Of a stretch of DNA of 64,000 nt, positions 34,427 through 43,460 are shown in pieces (position 1 is the stretch's first letter; each line of letters opens with the position of its first letter). Below the pieces are notes generated by a model, which was given only the letters and a program-made list of their open reading frames with translations, did not search any database and was not told the DNA's origin. Source of the DNA: Scandinavium sp036495715 (lineage in GTDB: Bacteria; Pseudomonadota; Gammaproteobacteria; Enterobacterales; Enterobacteriaceae); NCBI GenBank assembly GCA_036495715.1, contig DASXML010000083.1, positions 54,378 through 118,377 of the forward strand, written 5' to 3'. Position numbers and translations under genes: made by a program.

Positions 34427-35248
34427 TCAAATCCCGTCGCCAAACTCAAACGTGTGGTGAATCCCGTTAAAGTGCTGATCCATATCCATGGACGGTTTAT
34501 CGCTGTCGGGTTTGCCGACGATACGCGCCGGAACACCCGCGGCGGTGGTGTGCGGGGGAACGGGTTGTAATACTACGGAACCCGCGCCAATCTTCGCACC
34601 ACGCCCAACTTCAATGTTGCCGAGAATTTTCGCTCCCGCGCCGATCATTACCCCTTCACGGATTTTCGGATGGCGATCGCCGCTGGTTTTGCCGGTCCCG
34701 CCAAGAGTGACGGATTGCAAAATCGAGACGTCATCTTCAATTACCGCCGTTTCACCCACCACAATGCCGGTTGCGTGGTCGAGCATAATGCCGCGACCAA
34801 TTTTCGCCGCCGGGTGAATATCAACCTGGAACGTTACCGACACCTGATTTTGCAGGAAAATGGCGAGTGCGCGTCGCCCCTGGTGCCACAGCCAATGGCC
34901 GATGCGATAGGCCTGGAGCGCATGGAAACCTTTGAGGTAAAGCAGCGGGGTGGAGTATTTATCAACGGCCGGGTCACGGGTGCGCACAGCCTGAATATCA
35001 CAGGCAGCAGCGGCAATCATTTCCGGGTCAGCAGCGTAGGCTTCTTCTACCACCTCGCGAATCGCAATGGCAGGCATGATTGACGAGGCCAGCTTGTTCG
35101 CGAGCATATAGCTCAGCGCACTGCCGAGGTTTTCATGCTTGAGCAGCGTTGCGTGATAAAAACTGGCGAGCATCGGCTCACAGTCAGCCAGCGCGCGGGC
35201 TTCGGCTTTGATATTGTTCCAGACAATTTCCAGTTCTTCACACGGCAT
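34427..35248 (-). CDS. cysE: Serine O-acetyltransferase
   Basis: 273 residues, equal to E. coli CysE. N-terminal helical domain, then a left-handed beta-helix of hexapeptide repeats (IGRGIMLDHATGIVVGET, GVMIGAGAKILGNIEVGRG) with the catalytic histidine/aspartate in LDHATG. The C-terminus ends in ...FGDGI, the Ile tail that docks into CysK to form the cysteine synthase complex. It makes O-acetylserine from serine and acetyl-CoA and is feedback-inhibited by cysteine. Last gene of the grxC-secB-gpsA-cysE run. Confidence 0.98.
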   Translation of the reverse strand: MPCEELEIVWNNIKAEARALADCEPMLASFYHATLLKHENLGSALSYMLANKLASSIMPAIAIREVVEEAYAADPEMIAAAACDIQAVRTRDPAVDKYSTPLLYLKGFHALQAYRIGHWLWHQGRRALAIFLQNQVSVTFQVDIHPAAKIGRGIMLDHATGIVVGETAVIEDDVSILQSVTLGGTGKTSGDRHPKIREGVMIGAGAKILGNIEVGRGAKIGAGSVVLQPVPPHTTAAGVPARIVGKPDSDKPSMDMDQHFNGIHHTFEFGDGI

Positions 35249-35323
35249 TGCAAACTCCAGCGATAGACGAATGACCGGTCAGTTCTACGCTGACCGGGTC
35301 ATTGAGGTGGCGATTCCCTGCGG

Positions 35324-36343
35324 CTAGTGGTGGCTGCGCTCTTCCTTGCTGGCACGACCTAATAAGGTCAATGCTGCCTCGCGAGCATCTTTTCCGCAAT
35401 ACAATACCTGATAAATTTGCTCGGTTATTGGCATTTCGACACCAAATCGGTGAGCAAGTGCCCTGACCTCTTTGGTATTGCGGTAACCTTCAACCACCTG
35501 ACCAATCGTGTCCTGCGCGGTTTGCACATCTTTGCCCTGTCCGAGCATCATGCCAAAACGGCGGTTACGCGACTGGTTATCGGTGCAGGTCAGTACCAGA
35601 TCGCCAAGCCCCGCCATACCCATGAAGGTCGACGGGTCAGCACCCAGCGCAGTACCCAGACGTGACATTTCAGCCAGCCCGCGGGTGATCAGCGCCGTTC
35701 GTGCGTTAGCACCAAAACCAATGCCGTCAGACATGCCTGCGCCAATGGCAATCACGTTCTTCACCGCGCCGCCTAATTGCACACCGATGAAATCCGGGTT
35801 GCTGTAGACGCGGAAGCTTTTGCCACAATGCAGCAGTTTTTGCAGATCGTCGGCAAACTGCGCATCCGTCGATGCCAGTGAAATTGCGGTTGGCATGCCT
35901 GCTGCCAGCTCTTTCGCGAAGGTCGGGCCGGAAATGACTGCGAGCGGAATTTCATCGCCCAGCGCTTCACGCGCGACATCCTGGAGCAGACGCCCGGTTT
36001 CAGCTTCAAGCCCTTTCGTTGCCCACACCAGACGCGCATCAGAACGTAGCAGCGGCTTCAGCTGACGCAGCACGTCGCCAAACACATGGCTTGGGACGAC
36101 GACCAAAATATCGCGGCTGGCGGCAAGCGCTGTCGCGAGATCGGCTTCAAGGTGCAACGTATCAGGGAAAGGCACATCGGGAAGGAAGGCCGCGTTGCAG
36201 CGGTCTTGTTGCAGGACCGCGAGGTGTTTCGGGTCATGTCCCCAAAGCACCACATCGTGGCCATTTCTTGCCAGAGTGATGGCAAGAGCGGTGCCGTACG
36301 AGCCGGCACCGATGACAGTCATTGCAGCGTTAAGTGCGTTCAT
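35324..36343 (-). CDS. gpsA: Glycerol-3-phosphate dehydrogenase [NAD(P)+]
   Basis: 339 residues, as in E. coli. N-terminal NAD(P) motif GAGSYGTALA; conserved GPTFAKELAAGMPTA and the catalytic lysine region GAVKNVIAIGAG. It reduces dihydroxyacetone phosphate to sn-glycerol 3-phosphate for phospholipid synthesis. Its start overlaps the secB stop by one base. Confidence 0.98.
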   Translation of the reverse strand: MNALNAAMTVIGAGSYGTALAITLARNGHDVVLWGHDPKHLAVLQQDRCNAAFLPDVPFPDTLHLEADLATALAASRDILVVVPSHVFGDVLRQLKPLLRSDARLVWATKGLEAETGRLLQDVAREALGDEIPLAVISGPTFAKELAAGMPTAISLASTDAQFADDLQKLLHCGKSFRVYSNPDFIGVQLGGAVKNVIAIGAGMSDGIGFGANARTALITRGLAEMSRLGTALGADPSTFMGMAGLGDLVLTCTDNQSRNRRFGMMLGQGKDVQTAQDTIGQVVEGYRNTKEVRALAHRFGVEMPITEQIYQVLYCGKDAREAALTLLGRASKEERSHH

Positions 36344-36810
36344 CAGGCATCCTGATGTTGCTCGGCACCTTCGCCAGCTTGCTGCTGCAGATAGTTCATG
36401 AACAGCGCATCAAAATTCACTGGCGCAAGGTTCAGTTGCGGGAATGTGCCGCGAGAAACCAGGCTGGTAATGCATTCGCGCGCATACGGGAACAGGATAT
36501 TCGGGCAGTATGCACCCAGGCAATGCGCCATCTGGTTGCCGTCGATGCCTTCGATGGAGAAAATGCCGCCCTGCTGCACTTCACACAGGAACGCGGTTTC
36601 TTCGCCCAGAGATGCGGTAACGGTCACACGCAGTACGACTTCGTAGATACCTTCTGCCAGTTGGGTAGAAGCCGTATCCAGATCAAGTTTAACTTCTGGC
36701 TGCCAATCTTTCTGGAAAACGTGCGGCGCATTTGGCGCTTCATAGGAAACGTCTTTGGTATAAATGCGCTGGATCTGGAAAGTCATTTCTGGGTTAGTTT
36801 GTTCTGACAT
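36343..36810 (-). CDS. secB: Protein-export chaperone SecB
   Basis: 155 residues, equal to E. coli. Conserved QIQRIYTKDVSYEAPNAPHVF and CPNILFPYARE segments; acidic, homotetrameric cytosolic chaperone that holds unfolded precursors and hands them to SecA. The C-terminal tail is Gln/Gly/Ala-rich as usual. Second in the grxC-secB-gpsA-cysE cluster. Confidence 0.98.
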   Translation of the reverse strand: MSEQTNPEMTFQIQRIYTKDVSYEAPNAPHVFQKDWQPEVKLDLDTASTQLAEGIYEVVLRVTVTASLGEETAFLCEVQQGGIFSIEGIDGNQMAHCLGAYCPNILFPYARECITSLVSRGTFPQLNLAPVNFDALFMNYLQQQAGEGAEQHQDA

Positions 36811-36831
36811 CTTTTTTGTCCTTAAAAGGGA

Positions 36832-37083
36832 TTATTTCAGCAGGGGATCGAGTCCACCACGCGCGTCAAGTGCATACAAGTCATCACAGCCACCAATGTG
36901 CTGTGCATCAATAAAAATCTGCGGCACCGTGGTGCGGCCACTACGTTCAATCATCTTTTCACGCCCTGCCGCATCGCCGTCAATAGGCAATTCCTGGAAG
37001 GTGACGCCCTTGCTGTTCAGCAGCGCTTTCGCACGGTGACAAAATGGGCAAGTTGCTTTGGTGTAGATCTCAATATTGGCCAT
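36832..37083 (-). CDS. grxC: Glutaredoxin 3
   Basis: 83 residues. Thioredoxin fold with the redox motif CPFC (in ATCPFCHRAK, residues 11-14) and glutathione-binding TVPQIFI and GGCDDLYALD. Reduces disulfides and glutathione mixed disulfides using glutathione. Length and order as in E. coli. Confidence 0.98.
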   Translation of the reverse strand: MANIEIYTKATCPFCHRAKALLNSKGVTFQELPIDGDAAGREKMIERSGRTTVPQIFIDAQHIGGCDDLYALDARGGLDPLLK

Positions 37084-37100
37084 AACGTTACCTCAGAAAA

Positions 37101-37532
37101 TTACTTACCACGAACCAGTGGCAGGTTCTCACCGCTCCAACCCGCAACGCCTTCTTTCAGCACAAATACGCGCTCGAAGCCCGCTTTGTTCAGTGCCGTT
37201 GCTGGATCCTGAGCCTGCATACCAGAACCATCTACTACGATGATGGGTTTATCTTTGTGTTTTTCAAGCTCACCGACGTTATTTGCTTTGATTTCAGCAG
37301 GCAGCAAGTTAACAGAACCGGCAATGTGGCCTTTACGGAAATCATCGCGCTGGCGTAAATCGACAACCACCGCATCTTCTTTGTTAATAAGACGCGTCGC
37401 TTCACCGCGGGTGATCACTTTGATTTTTGAGGTCAAGCCTTTAAAGGTCATGAACAGAACGGCAGCCAGTAAGCCAACCCAGGCGATACTCAGTATGGGA
37501 TGACGGCTAACAAATTGCATAATTTCTTGCAT
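37101..37532 (-). CDS. yibN: Membrane-anchored rhodanese-like protein YibN without catalytic Cys
   Basis: 143 residues, length as in E. coli YibN. One N-terminal transmembrane helix (about 10-30) and a cytoplasmic rhodanese domain (VVVDLRQRDDFRKGHIAGSVNL; VFVLKEGVAGW). The active-site loop reads VVDGSGMQAQDPA, with Gly where sulfurtransferases have the catalytic Cys, and there is no cysteine anywhere in the protein. It therefore cannot work as a persulfide carrier and is probably a binding or scaffold protein. First gene of the run yibN-grxC-secB-gpsA-cysE. Confidence 0.95.
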   Translation of the reverse strand: MQEIMQFVSRHPILSIAWVGLLAAVLFMTFKGLTSKIKVITRGEATRLINKEDAVVVDLRQRDDFRKGHIAGSVNLLPAEIKANNVGELEKHKDKPIIVVDGSGMQAQDPATALNKAGFERVFVLKEGVAGWSGENLPLVRGK

Positions 37533-37780
37533 GGGGGGTGATAACTCCCGACTCAGTGATTAAAAAAACAGGAAAGGAGTATACCTGTGCAAGGTGGCAA
37601 ATACAGCAATCCGAACATAAGCTGATCCAATTTCTGCGGCCTGATTCGTGAAATTTAGGCCAAAATTAACCAATCTCATCCTTGGGCTCGCCCAATCGTT
37701 GATCCTTCGAGGCAGATTTATCGATTCAGCTGTAGTAAAATCACGCAAATTTTTTCTCTTTTGAGCATGAGGTTGTCGCA

Positions 37781-39325
37781 ATGTCGGTTACTAAAAAACC
37801 TATGGTACTGGTGATTCTGGATGGCTATGGCTACCGTGAAGACCAGCAGGATAACGCAATTTTCAATGCAAAAACGCCAGTGATGGATGGCCTGTGGGCA
37901 AAACGTCCACACACGCTGATTGATGCTTCTGGCCTGGAAGTCGGTCTGCCAGACCGTCAGATGGGTAACTCAGAAGTGGGCCACGTCAACCTGGGCGCAG
38001 GCCGTATCGTGTATCAGGACCTGACCCGTCTGGATGTTGAAATCAAAGAGCGTACCTTCTTTGAAAACAGCACCCTGGCTGGAGCCGTCGATAAAGCCGT
38101 TGCTGCGGGCAAAGCCGTTCACATCATGGGCCTGCTGTCTGCCGGTGGCGTTCACAGCCACGAAGATCACATCATGGCAATGGTTGAACTGGCCGCTGAA
38201 CGTGGCGCAGAAAAAATCTATCTGCACGCGTTCCTTGATGGTCGCGATACACCACCACGTAGCGCAGAACCTACGCTGAAAAAATTCGAAGACAAATTTG
38301 CCGCGCTGGGCAAAGGCCGCGTGGCGTCTATTGTAGGTCGCTATTTCGCAATGGACCGCGACAACCGTTGGGATCGCGTTGAACAAGCGTATGACCTGAT
38401 GACCCTGGCAAAAGGCGATTTCCAGTTTGATACCGCTGTTGCGGGCCTGGAAGCGGCTTATGCTCGCGATGAAAACGACGAATTCGTGAAAGCGACCGTG
38501 ATCCGCGCGGAAGGCCAGGCTGACGCCGCGATGGAAGATGGCGATACTCTGATTTTCATGAACTTCCGTGCTGACCGTGCCCGTGAAATCACCCGCGCTT
38601 TCGTGAATAACGATTTCGACGGCTTTGCTCGCAAGAAAGTGGTCAACCTTGACTACATCATGCTGACGCAATATGCAGCGGATATCGATGCCCCTTGCGC
38701 CTACCCGCCTGCGTCTCTTGCAAACACCTTTGGTGAGTGGATGGCGAAGAAGGATAAAACCCAGCTGCGTATCTCCGAAACTGAGAAGTATGCGCACGTG
38801 ACCTTCTTCTTCAACGGCGGCGTTGAAGAGTCGTTCGCAGGTGAAGACCGCATTCTGATCAACTCTCCGAAAGTGGCGACGTATGACCTGCAACCGGAAA
38901 TGAGTTCGGCAGAATTGACTGAAAAATTGGTCGGCGCAATCACCGGCGGCAAGTACGACACCATCATTTGTAACTACCCGAATGGCGACATGGTTGGCCA
39001 CACTGGTGTAATGGAAGCGGCAGTCAAGGCGATTGAAGCACTGGATCACTGCATTGCGGAAGTGACCAAAGCGGTAGAATCCGTTGGCGGTCAAATGCTT
39101 ATCACCGCCGATCACGGTAATGCTGAGCAAATGCGCGACCCATCAACCGGTCAGGCGCACACCGCGCACACCAACCTGCCAGTCCCGCTGATTTACGTTG
39201 GTGACAAAGCGGTGAAAGCAGTCGATGGCGGCAAACTTTCCGATATCGCGCCTACCATGCTGACCCTGATGGGCATGGACATCCCGCAAGAGATGACTGG
39301 CAAGCCGCTGTTCATCGTGGAATAA
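37781..39325 (+). CDS. gpmI: 2,3-bisphosphoglycerate-independent phosphoglycerate mutase
   Basis: 514 residues, as in E. coli GpmM/GpmI. Alkaline-phosphatase superfamily: metal/nucleophile motif DGYGYRE near the N-terminus and RQMGNSEVGHVN with the catalytic Ser; C-terminal metal site TADHGNAEQM. Mn-dependent interconversion of 3- and 2-phosphoglycerate in glycolysis. Divergent from yibN; envC follows after 9 bases. Confidence 0.98.
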   Translation: MSVTKKPMVLVILDGYGYREDQQDNAIFNAKTPVMDGLWAKRPHTLIDASGLEVGLPDRQMGNSEVGHVNLGAGRIVYQDLTRLDVEIKERTFFENSTLAGAVDKAVAAGKAVHIMGLLSAGGVHSHEDHIMAMVELAAERGAEKIYLHAFLDGRDTPPRSAEPTLKKFEDKFAALGKGRVASIVGRYFAMDRDNRWDRVEQAYDLMTLAKGDFQFDTAVAGLEAAYARDENDEFVKATVIRAEGQADAAMEDGDTLIFMNFRADRAREITRAFVNNDFDGFARKKVVNLDYIMLTQYAADIDAPCAYPPASLANTFGEWMAKKDKTQLRISETEKYAHVTFFFNGGVEESFAGEDRILINSPKVATYDLQPEMSSAELTEKLVGAITGGKYDTIICNYPNGDMVGHTGVMEAAVKAIEALDHCIAEVTKAVESVGGQMLITADHGNAEQMRDPSTGQAHTAHTNLPVPLIYVGDKAVKAVDGGKLSDIAPTMLTLMGMDIPQEMTGKPLFIVE

Positions 39326-39334
39326 TCCCTCCCC

Positions 39335-40606
39335 ATGAGGGGAAAGGCGATTGTTTCAACCACATGGATCGCGACGGCAGTCCGATCCGTTTGTTACGCC
39401 AGCGCACTTAGCGCTGGCGTATTGCTGTGCGCGACATTTGCTCATGCGGACGATCGCGACCAACTGAAATCTATTCAGGCCGATATCGCCAGCAAAGAAA
39501 AGGCGGTTCGCCAGCAACAACAGCAACGTTCTGCCCTGCTCGCCCAACTCAAAATCCAGGAAGAAGCCATTTCCGCCGCCGCTCGCAAGCTGCGGGAAAC
39601 ACAGAATACCCTTGCCGACCTCAACAAGCAGGTTGATGCAATGAACGCGTCGATTGCCAAACTGGAAAAGCAAAAAGCGGCCCAGGAACGCAATCTTGCG
39701 GCACAGCTTGATGCCGCATTCCGCCAGGGCGAACACACCGGTATTCAGTTAATCCTTAGCGGTGAAGAAAGCCAGCGCGGGCAGCGTCTGCAAGCCTATT
39801 TCGGCTATCTCAACCAGGCGCGTCAGCAAACCATCGCCGAGTTGAAACAAACCAGCGAAGAAGTGGCCTCGCAAAAAGCTGATTTGGAAGAGAAACAAAG
39901 CCAACAGCAAACATTGCTGTATGAGCAGAAAGCGCAGCAAGCGAAGCTTGAGCAAGCGCGTAACGAACGTAAGAAAACCCTCTCCGGGCTTGAATCTTCG
40001 ATTCAGGCAGGCCAGCAACAACTCTCCGAACTGCGGGCCAACCAATCGCGAATGCTTTCCCGCATCGCGCAAGCCGAAGCGGCGGCCCGTGCCCGGGCAC
40101 AACGCGAAGCGAATGAGGCGCAGGCGGTACGCAATCGCCAGCAGGACGCTTCACGTAAAGGCACCACCTATAAACCTTCCGAAAGTGAACGCTCACTGAT
40201 GTCCCGTACGGGCGGTCTGGGTTCACCGCGTGGTCAGGCTTACTGGCCGGTTCGTGGCCCGACGTTGCATCGCTATGGCGAACAACTGCAAGGTGAACTA
40301 CGTTGGAAAGGGATGGTTATCGGCGCGTCTGAAGGTACTGAAGTCAAAGCGATTGCCGATGGTCGCGTGATCCTTGCCGACTGGCTGCAAGGCTATGGCC
40401 TTGTGGTGGTGGTTGAGCACGGTAAAGGCGACATGAGTTTGTATGGCTATAACCAAAGCGCGCTGGTCAGCGTCGGGACCCAGGTTCGCGCCGGTCAGCC
40501 GATTGCCCTTGTGGGCAGCAGTGGGGGTCAGGGCCGACCATCACTCTACTTCGAAATTCGCCGCCAGGGTCAGGCGGTCAATCCACAGCCGTGGTTGGGA
40601 AGATAA
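39335..40606 (+). CDS. envC: Murein hydrolase activator EnvC
   Basis: 423 residues (E. coli 419). Signal peptide ending ...LLCATFAHA (about residue 38), a long coiled coil (about 40-270, rich in Gln/Glu/Ala) and a C-terminal LytM domain (PVRGPTLHRYGEQLQGEL to the end). LytM metal ligands are not conserved in EnvC proteins; it activates amidases AmiA and AmiB at the septum and is recruited by FtsEX. Sits between gpmI and yibQ with only a few bases between genes. Confidence 0.97.
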   Translation: MRGKAIVSTTWIATAVRSVCYASALSAGVLLCATFAHADDRDQLKSIQADIASKEKAVRQQQQQRSALLAQLKIQEEAISAAARKLRETQNTLADLNKQVDAMNASIAKLEKQKAAQERNLAAQLDAAFRQGEHTGIQLILSGEESQRGQRLQAYFGYLNQARQQTIAELKQTSEEVASQKADLEEKQSQQQTLLYEQKAQQAKLEQARNERKKTLSGLESSIQAGQQQLSELRANQSRMLSRIAQAEAAARARAQREANEAQAVRNRQQDASRKGTTYKPSESERSLMSRTGGLGSPRGQAYWPVRGPTLHRYGEQLQGELRWKGMVIGASEGTEVKAIADGRVILADWLQGYGLVVVVEHGKGDMSLYGYNQSALVSVGTQVRAGQPIALVGSSGGQGRPSLYFEIRRQGQAVNPQPWLGR

Positions 40607-40609
40607 GTT

Positions 40610-41542
40610 TTGCTTCAATTTCGCCCGTTAGCGTTGTCTGTCGCCGCCGTACTGGCGGTAATCTCCCCGGCCCACGCCGGAAAACTCTCGATAGTCATTG
40701 ATGATTTTGGCTACCGTCCTCAGCAAGAAAATCAGGTATTGGCGCTGCCCAATGCCATCTCCGTTGCCGTGTTACCGAATGCGCCTCACGCCCGAGAAAT
40801 GGCCACCAAAGCCCATAACGGCGGACATGAAGTGCTGATTCACCTGCCGATGGCACCGCTCAGTAAACAGCCGCTGGAAAAAGATACCCTGCGACCGGAT
40901 ATGAGCAGTGATGAGATTGACCGTATCGTTCGGGAAGCCGTCGGCAAAGTGCCGTATGCCGTAGGACTGAACAACCATATGGGCAGCGCGATGACCTCGA
41001 GCCTGTTCGGCATGCAAAAAGTGATGCAGACGCTGAGTCATTACAATTTTTACTTTCTCGACAGCATGACAATTGGCAACAGCCAGTCGATGCGGGCCGC
41101 TGTGGGGACGAATGTGAAAGTAATTAAGCGCCGGGTATTCCTCGATGACACGCAAAACGAAGCAGATATTCGCGTTCAGTTTAATCGCGCTATTCAACTG
41201 GCCAGAAAAAATGGTTCGGCAATTGCCATCGGCCACCCGCACCCGACAACGGTTCGCGTACTTCAGCAGATGGTTTACAACCTGCCGCCGGATATCACGC
41301 TGGTGCGTCCAAGCAGCCTGCTCAACGAGCCACAGACCGATACGTCGACCCCGAATAACGCTGCACCTGGGCAAACCACCGCACCGCGTAACCCGTTCCG
41401 TGGCGTGAAGTTGTGTAAACCAAAACAGCCGCAGCAACCGGTGTACGCCAGCCGCTTCTTTGATGTGTTAAGCGACAGCATCTCTCACAGCACGCTGGTG
41501 CAGTATATGCAATTACAGTGGCAAGGCTGGGATAAACCATGA
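40610..41542 (+). CDS. yibQ: Divergent polysaccharide deacetylase family protein YibQ
   Basis: 310 residues, starting with TTG at 40610, three bases after the envC stop; MLQFRPLALS then gives a signal peptide ending PAHA (about residue 24). The domain is a NodB-like (DUF610) periplasmic deacetylase fold with IVIDDFGYRP, AVLPNAPHARE, and HNGGHEVLIHLPM, and a late IGHPHPTTVRVL. Substrate unknown; position after envC suggests a cell-envelope role. A strong terminator starts four bases after its stop. Confidence 0.95.
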   Translation: MLQFRPLALSVAAVLAVISPAHAGKLSIVIDDFGYRPQQENQVLALPNAISVAVLPNAPHAREMATKAHNGGHEVLIHLPMAPLSKQPLEKDTLRPDMSSDEIDRIVREAVGKVPYAVGLNNHMGSAMTSSLFGMQKVMQTLSHYNFYFLDSMTIGNSQSMRAAVGTNVKVIKRRVFLDDTQNEADIRVQFNRAIQLARKNGSAIAIGHPHPTTVRVLQQMVYNLPPDITLVRPSSLLNEPQTDTSTPNNAAPGQTTAPRNPFRGVKLCKPKQPQQPVYASRFFDVLSDSISHSTLVQYMQLQWQGWDKP

Positions 41543-41545
41543 CGG

Positions 41546-41580
41546 CCTGACTGCCGTAAAGGCAGTCAGGTTTTATTTAT
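41546..41580 (+). terminator. Rho-independent terminator of gpmI-envC-yibQ
   Basis: CCTGACTGCC (41546-41555) and GGCAGTCAGG (41561-41570) form a perfect 10-bp stem with a GTAAA loop, followed by TTTTATTTAT. Its T tail overlaps the last codons of the convergent glycosyltransferase gene. Confidence 0.92.
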
Positions 41581-42514
41581 TGGATGCTAAATTCACGTTA
41601 AACGTATCATTGAGAATCTGGCTATATAGCGTCAACTCAGAACCTTTTTCCCCATCGTAACGCTCTTTATGAGAAAGTTTATAGATACCAACCGGGTCTT
41701 TATTCAGCTTAGCGATGACTTCCGCGGAAACGGGGTCGTTGATAAATTGGCGAATATAGAATCTTTTATTTCCAATGATCGGTTGTTTATCGACTAAGCC
41801 CTGAAATAATTCGTATTTCTCAATACCAAATAACAACGCATAGTCAATTAAGAAATACTCAATTAAAGAGTCATATTTATGCCAATACCGATAAAATAGA
41901 TCCCTGACCAATACAATATAGGGTTCATTTTTCCGGGCAGCCAAGAAGTAGGCAGTCCAATACCCCTTGCTTATCGCCTCATCGACATTCCCTTCGTTGA
42001 AGCGCAAAGAGGAAAAACCAAGCTGGAAAAGATGATCCGGGATTTGTTTGGTCAGATAGACCGTAGCATCCATCCAGATACCGCCATACTGAGCGAGAAG
42101 CGTACAACGCACAATGTCAGAATAATGCGCTTTACTGATTACACCTCTCTGATATTTCTCAACAATATAATTTGGAAGATTAATATAATCGTTAATATTG
42201 TCATCATTCAGCACAATGACTCTGGCATCACCCACATTTTTGATGACTGATTCTATACAACGTTTTACCAGGACAGGCGCCTGCTCAAGGCTCTGAAACC
42301 AACAAACCCAAACAATTTTTTCATTGGGTTCCTGCGTCAGGACTTTTTCAGGAGCACTGGGGACAACATTTAGATCGTCAAGAATGCCAAAGATATGCTG
42401 TTTCTTTTTCTCGAGAAAAGCGCGATGAAGCGTCTCAAAGAAAGAAAGCTTCGTTTTTTTACTCCACCGCCGAGATGATTTAATCAGTTTATTTAACAGC
42501 ACGATATTTTTCAT
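41573..42514 (-). CDS. GT32-like glycosyltransferase (capsular/LPS type)
   Basis: 313 residues. The DXD-sugar-binding / Caps_synth pattern is clear: WVCWFQSLEQAP (about 69-80), VIVLNDDNINDYI, SDIVRCTLLAQYGGIWMDATVYLT (132-154 region, with Asp149 in the YGGIWMDA metal/nucleotide-sugar motif). Soluble, no transmembrane segment. Lower GC content than neighbouring housekeeping genes, as is common for LPS genes. It is the most downstream gene of a leftward run whose other members are a GT2, an O-antigen-ligase-like protein and, upstream, a phosphoethanolamine transferase, so an outer-core sugar transferase is likely. Donor and acceptor unknown. Confidence 0.82.
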   Translation of the reverse strand: MKNIVLLNKLIKSSRRWSKKTKLSFFETLHRAFLEKKKQHIFGILDDLNVVPSAPEKVLTQEPNEKIVWVCWFQSLEQAPVLVKRCIESVIKNVGDARVIVLNDDNINDYINLPNYIVEKYQRGVISKAHYSDIVRCTLLAQYGGIWMDATVYLTKQIPDHLFQLGFSSLRFNEGNVDEAISKGYWTAYFLAARKNEPYIVLVRDLFYRYWHKYDSLIEYFLIDYALLFGIEKYELFQGLVDKQPIIGNKRFYIRQFINDPVSAEVIAKLNKDPVGIYKLSHKERYDGEKGSELTLYSQILNDTFNVNLASNK

Positions 42515-42534
42515 TACTGTAATCCCGAATATGC

Positions 42535-43383
42535 CTAGAAAAAATCTTTCAACGTTCGACGAAGCAATTTCATTCGCAGCTTGAGATCTTTCTTTTTCCC
42601 AGAAAGAAGTGCGTTCATTCTCGCAGATGACATCCCACGAAACGACATCAATTGAAAAAGGTTATTACTTTTTGTTGCCTCAGACATGAGGTGCCTGAAT
42701 TTAAAATAAAGCTTACGGTAGGAGTGATACTTCTTTATCTGCTTAGTTATTCTGTTATCACTGTGCTCGGCATCGACCATTTGTGTACTAAATGGATATT
42801 TCAACCCAGGACCGAATTTTGCGATAAGCTTAATCCAAACATCACGATCCTGCTGCTGTTTAATTTCAGGCGAAAAGCATCCTACTGCCATCAGTTTTTC
42901 GCGGGTTGTGAGCACCTGGTTACCAACAACGTTCTCGCGCAGGATATCCTGCAGCCCAATAACACGGAAAGTATCGCTCTTTTCCACATGCTCACGATTC
43001 TTATCCAGACGGGTTAAGGTATCGCAAACAAACGCGTATTGATCATCGTATCGGGCGACCAGTTTAGATATACGCTGCGGTAAAAAATAGTCATCGTCAT
43101 CCAGCCCGGTGACAAGCTTACCTTCTGACAACGCATAACCGCAGTTGCGGCTAAAATTAGAGCCGCTGTTTGTCGTATTACGCTGATAGATAAAGCGGGA
43201 AAAACGTTGTTCGCATTCGTTACGAAGAGTATCTATCAGCTGCGCGGTTTTTTCATTGGAAAAATCATCAACGACAATCAACTCAACCACAGGGTAATCC
43301 TGGGCAATAACCGAACGAATAGCCCTTTCCAGCAGATCTTCCCGGTTAAACGTGGTGATGATGACGGAAACCAACTCTTGCAT
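42535..43383 (-). CDS. GT2-family glycosyltransferase of the LPS core locus
   Basis: 282 residues from the ATG at 43383; a GTG four codons upstream is the alternative. GT-A fold: SVIITTFNREDLLERAI near the N-terminus, ELIVVDDFSNEKT, and the metal-binding acidic cluster GLDDDDYF (Asp95-Asp98). The C-terminal helical region is basic (RMNALLSGKKKDLKLRMKLLRR), suiting membrane association. AT-rich. It lies 20 bases upstream of the GT32-like gene and 77 bases downstream of waaL, in one leftward transcript. Likely adds an outer-core sugar; donor unknown. Confidence 0.83.
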   Translation of the reverse strand: MQELVSVIITTFNREDLLERAIRSVIAQDYPVVELIVVDDFSNEKTAQLIDTLRNECEQRFSRFIYQRNTTNSGSNFSRNCGYALSEGKLVTGLDDDDYFLPQRISKLVARYDDQYAFVCDTLTRLDKNREHVEKSDTFRVIGLQDILRENVVGNQVLTTREKLMAVGCFSPEIKQQQDRDVWIKLIAKFGPGLKYPFSTQMVDAEHSDNRITKQIKKYHSYRKLYFKFRHLMSEATKSNNLFQLMSFRGMSSARMNALLSGKKKDLKLRMKLLRRTLKDFF

Positions 43384-43460
43384 ACACAGACTCACTTCAT
43401 AAATCGAGGCGTTTTCACTGCCAGGAAGAATACTCTGTCACTGGCAGAGAAGCAAAGTGA

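Noticed and set aside
37970..39130. A 386-residue minus-strand frame
   Set aside because: It lies wholly inside gpmI, which is intact and highly conserved; the frame is a product of codon bias.
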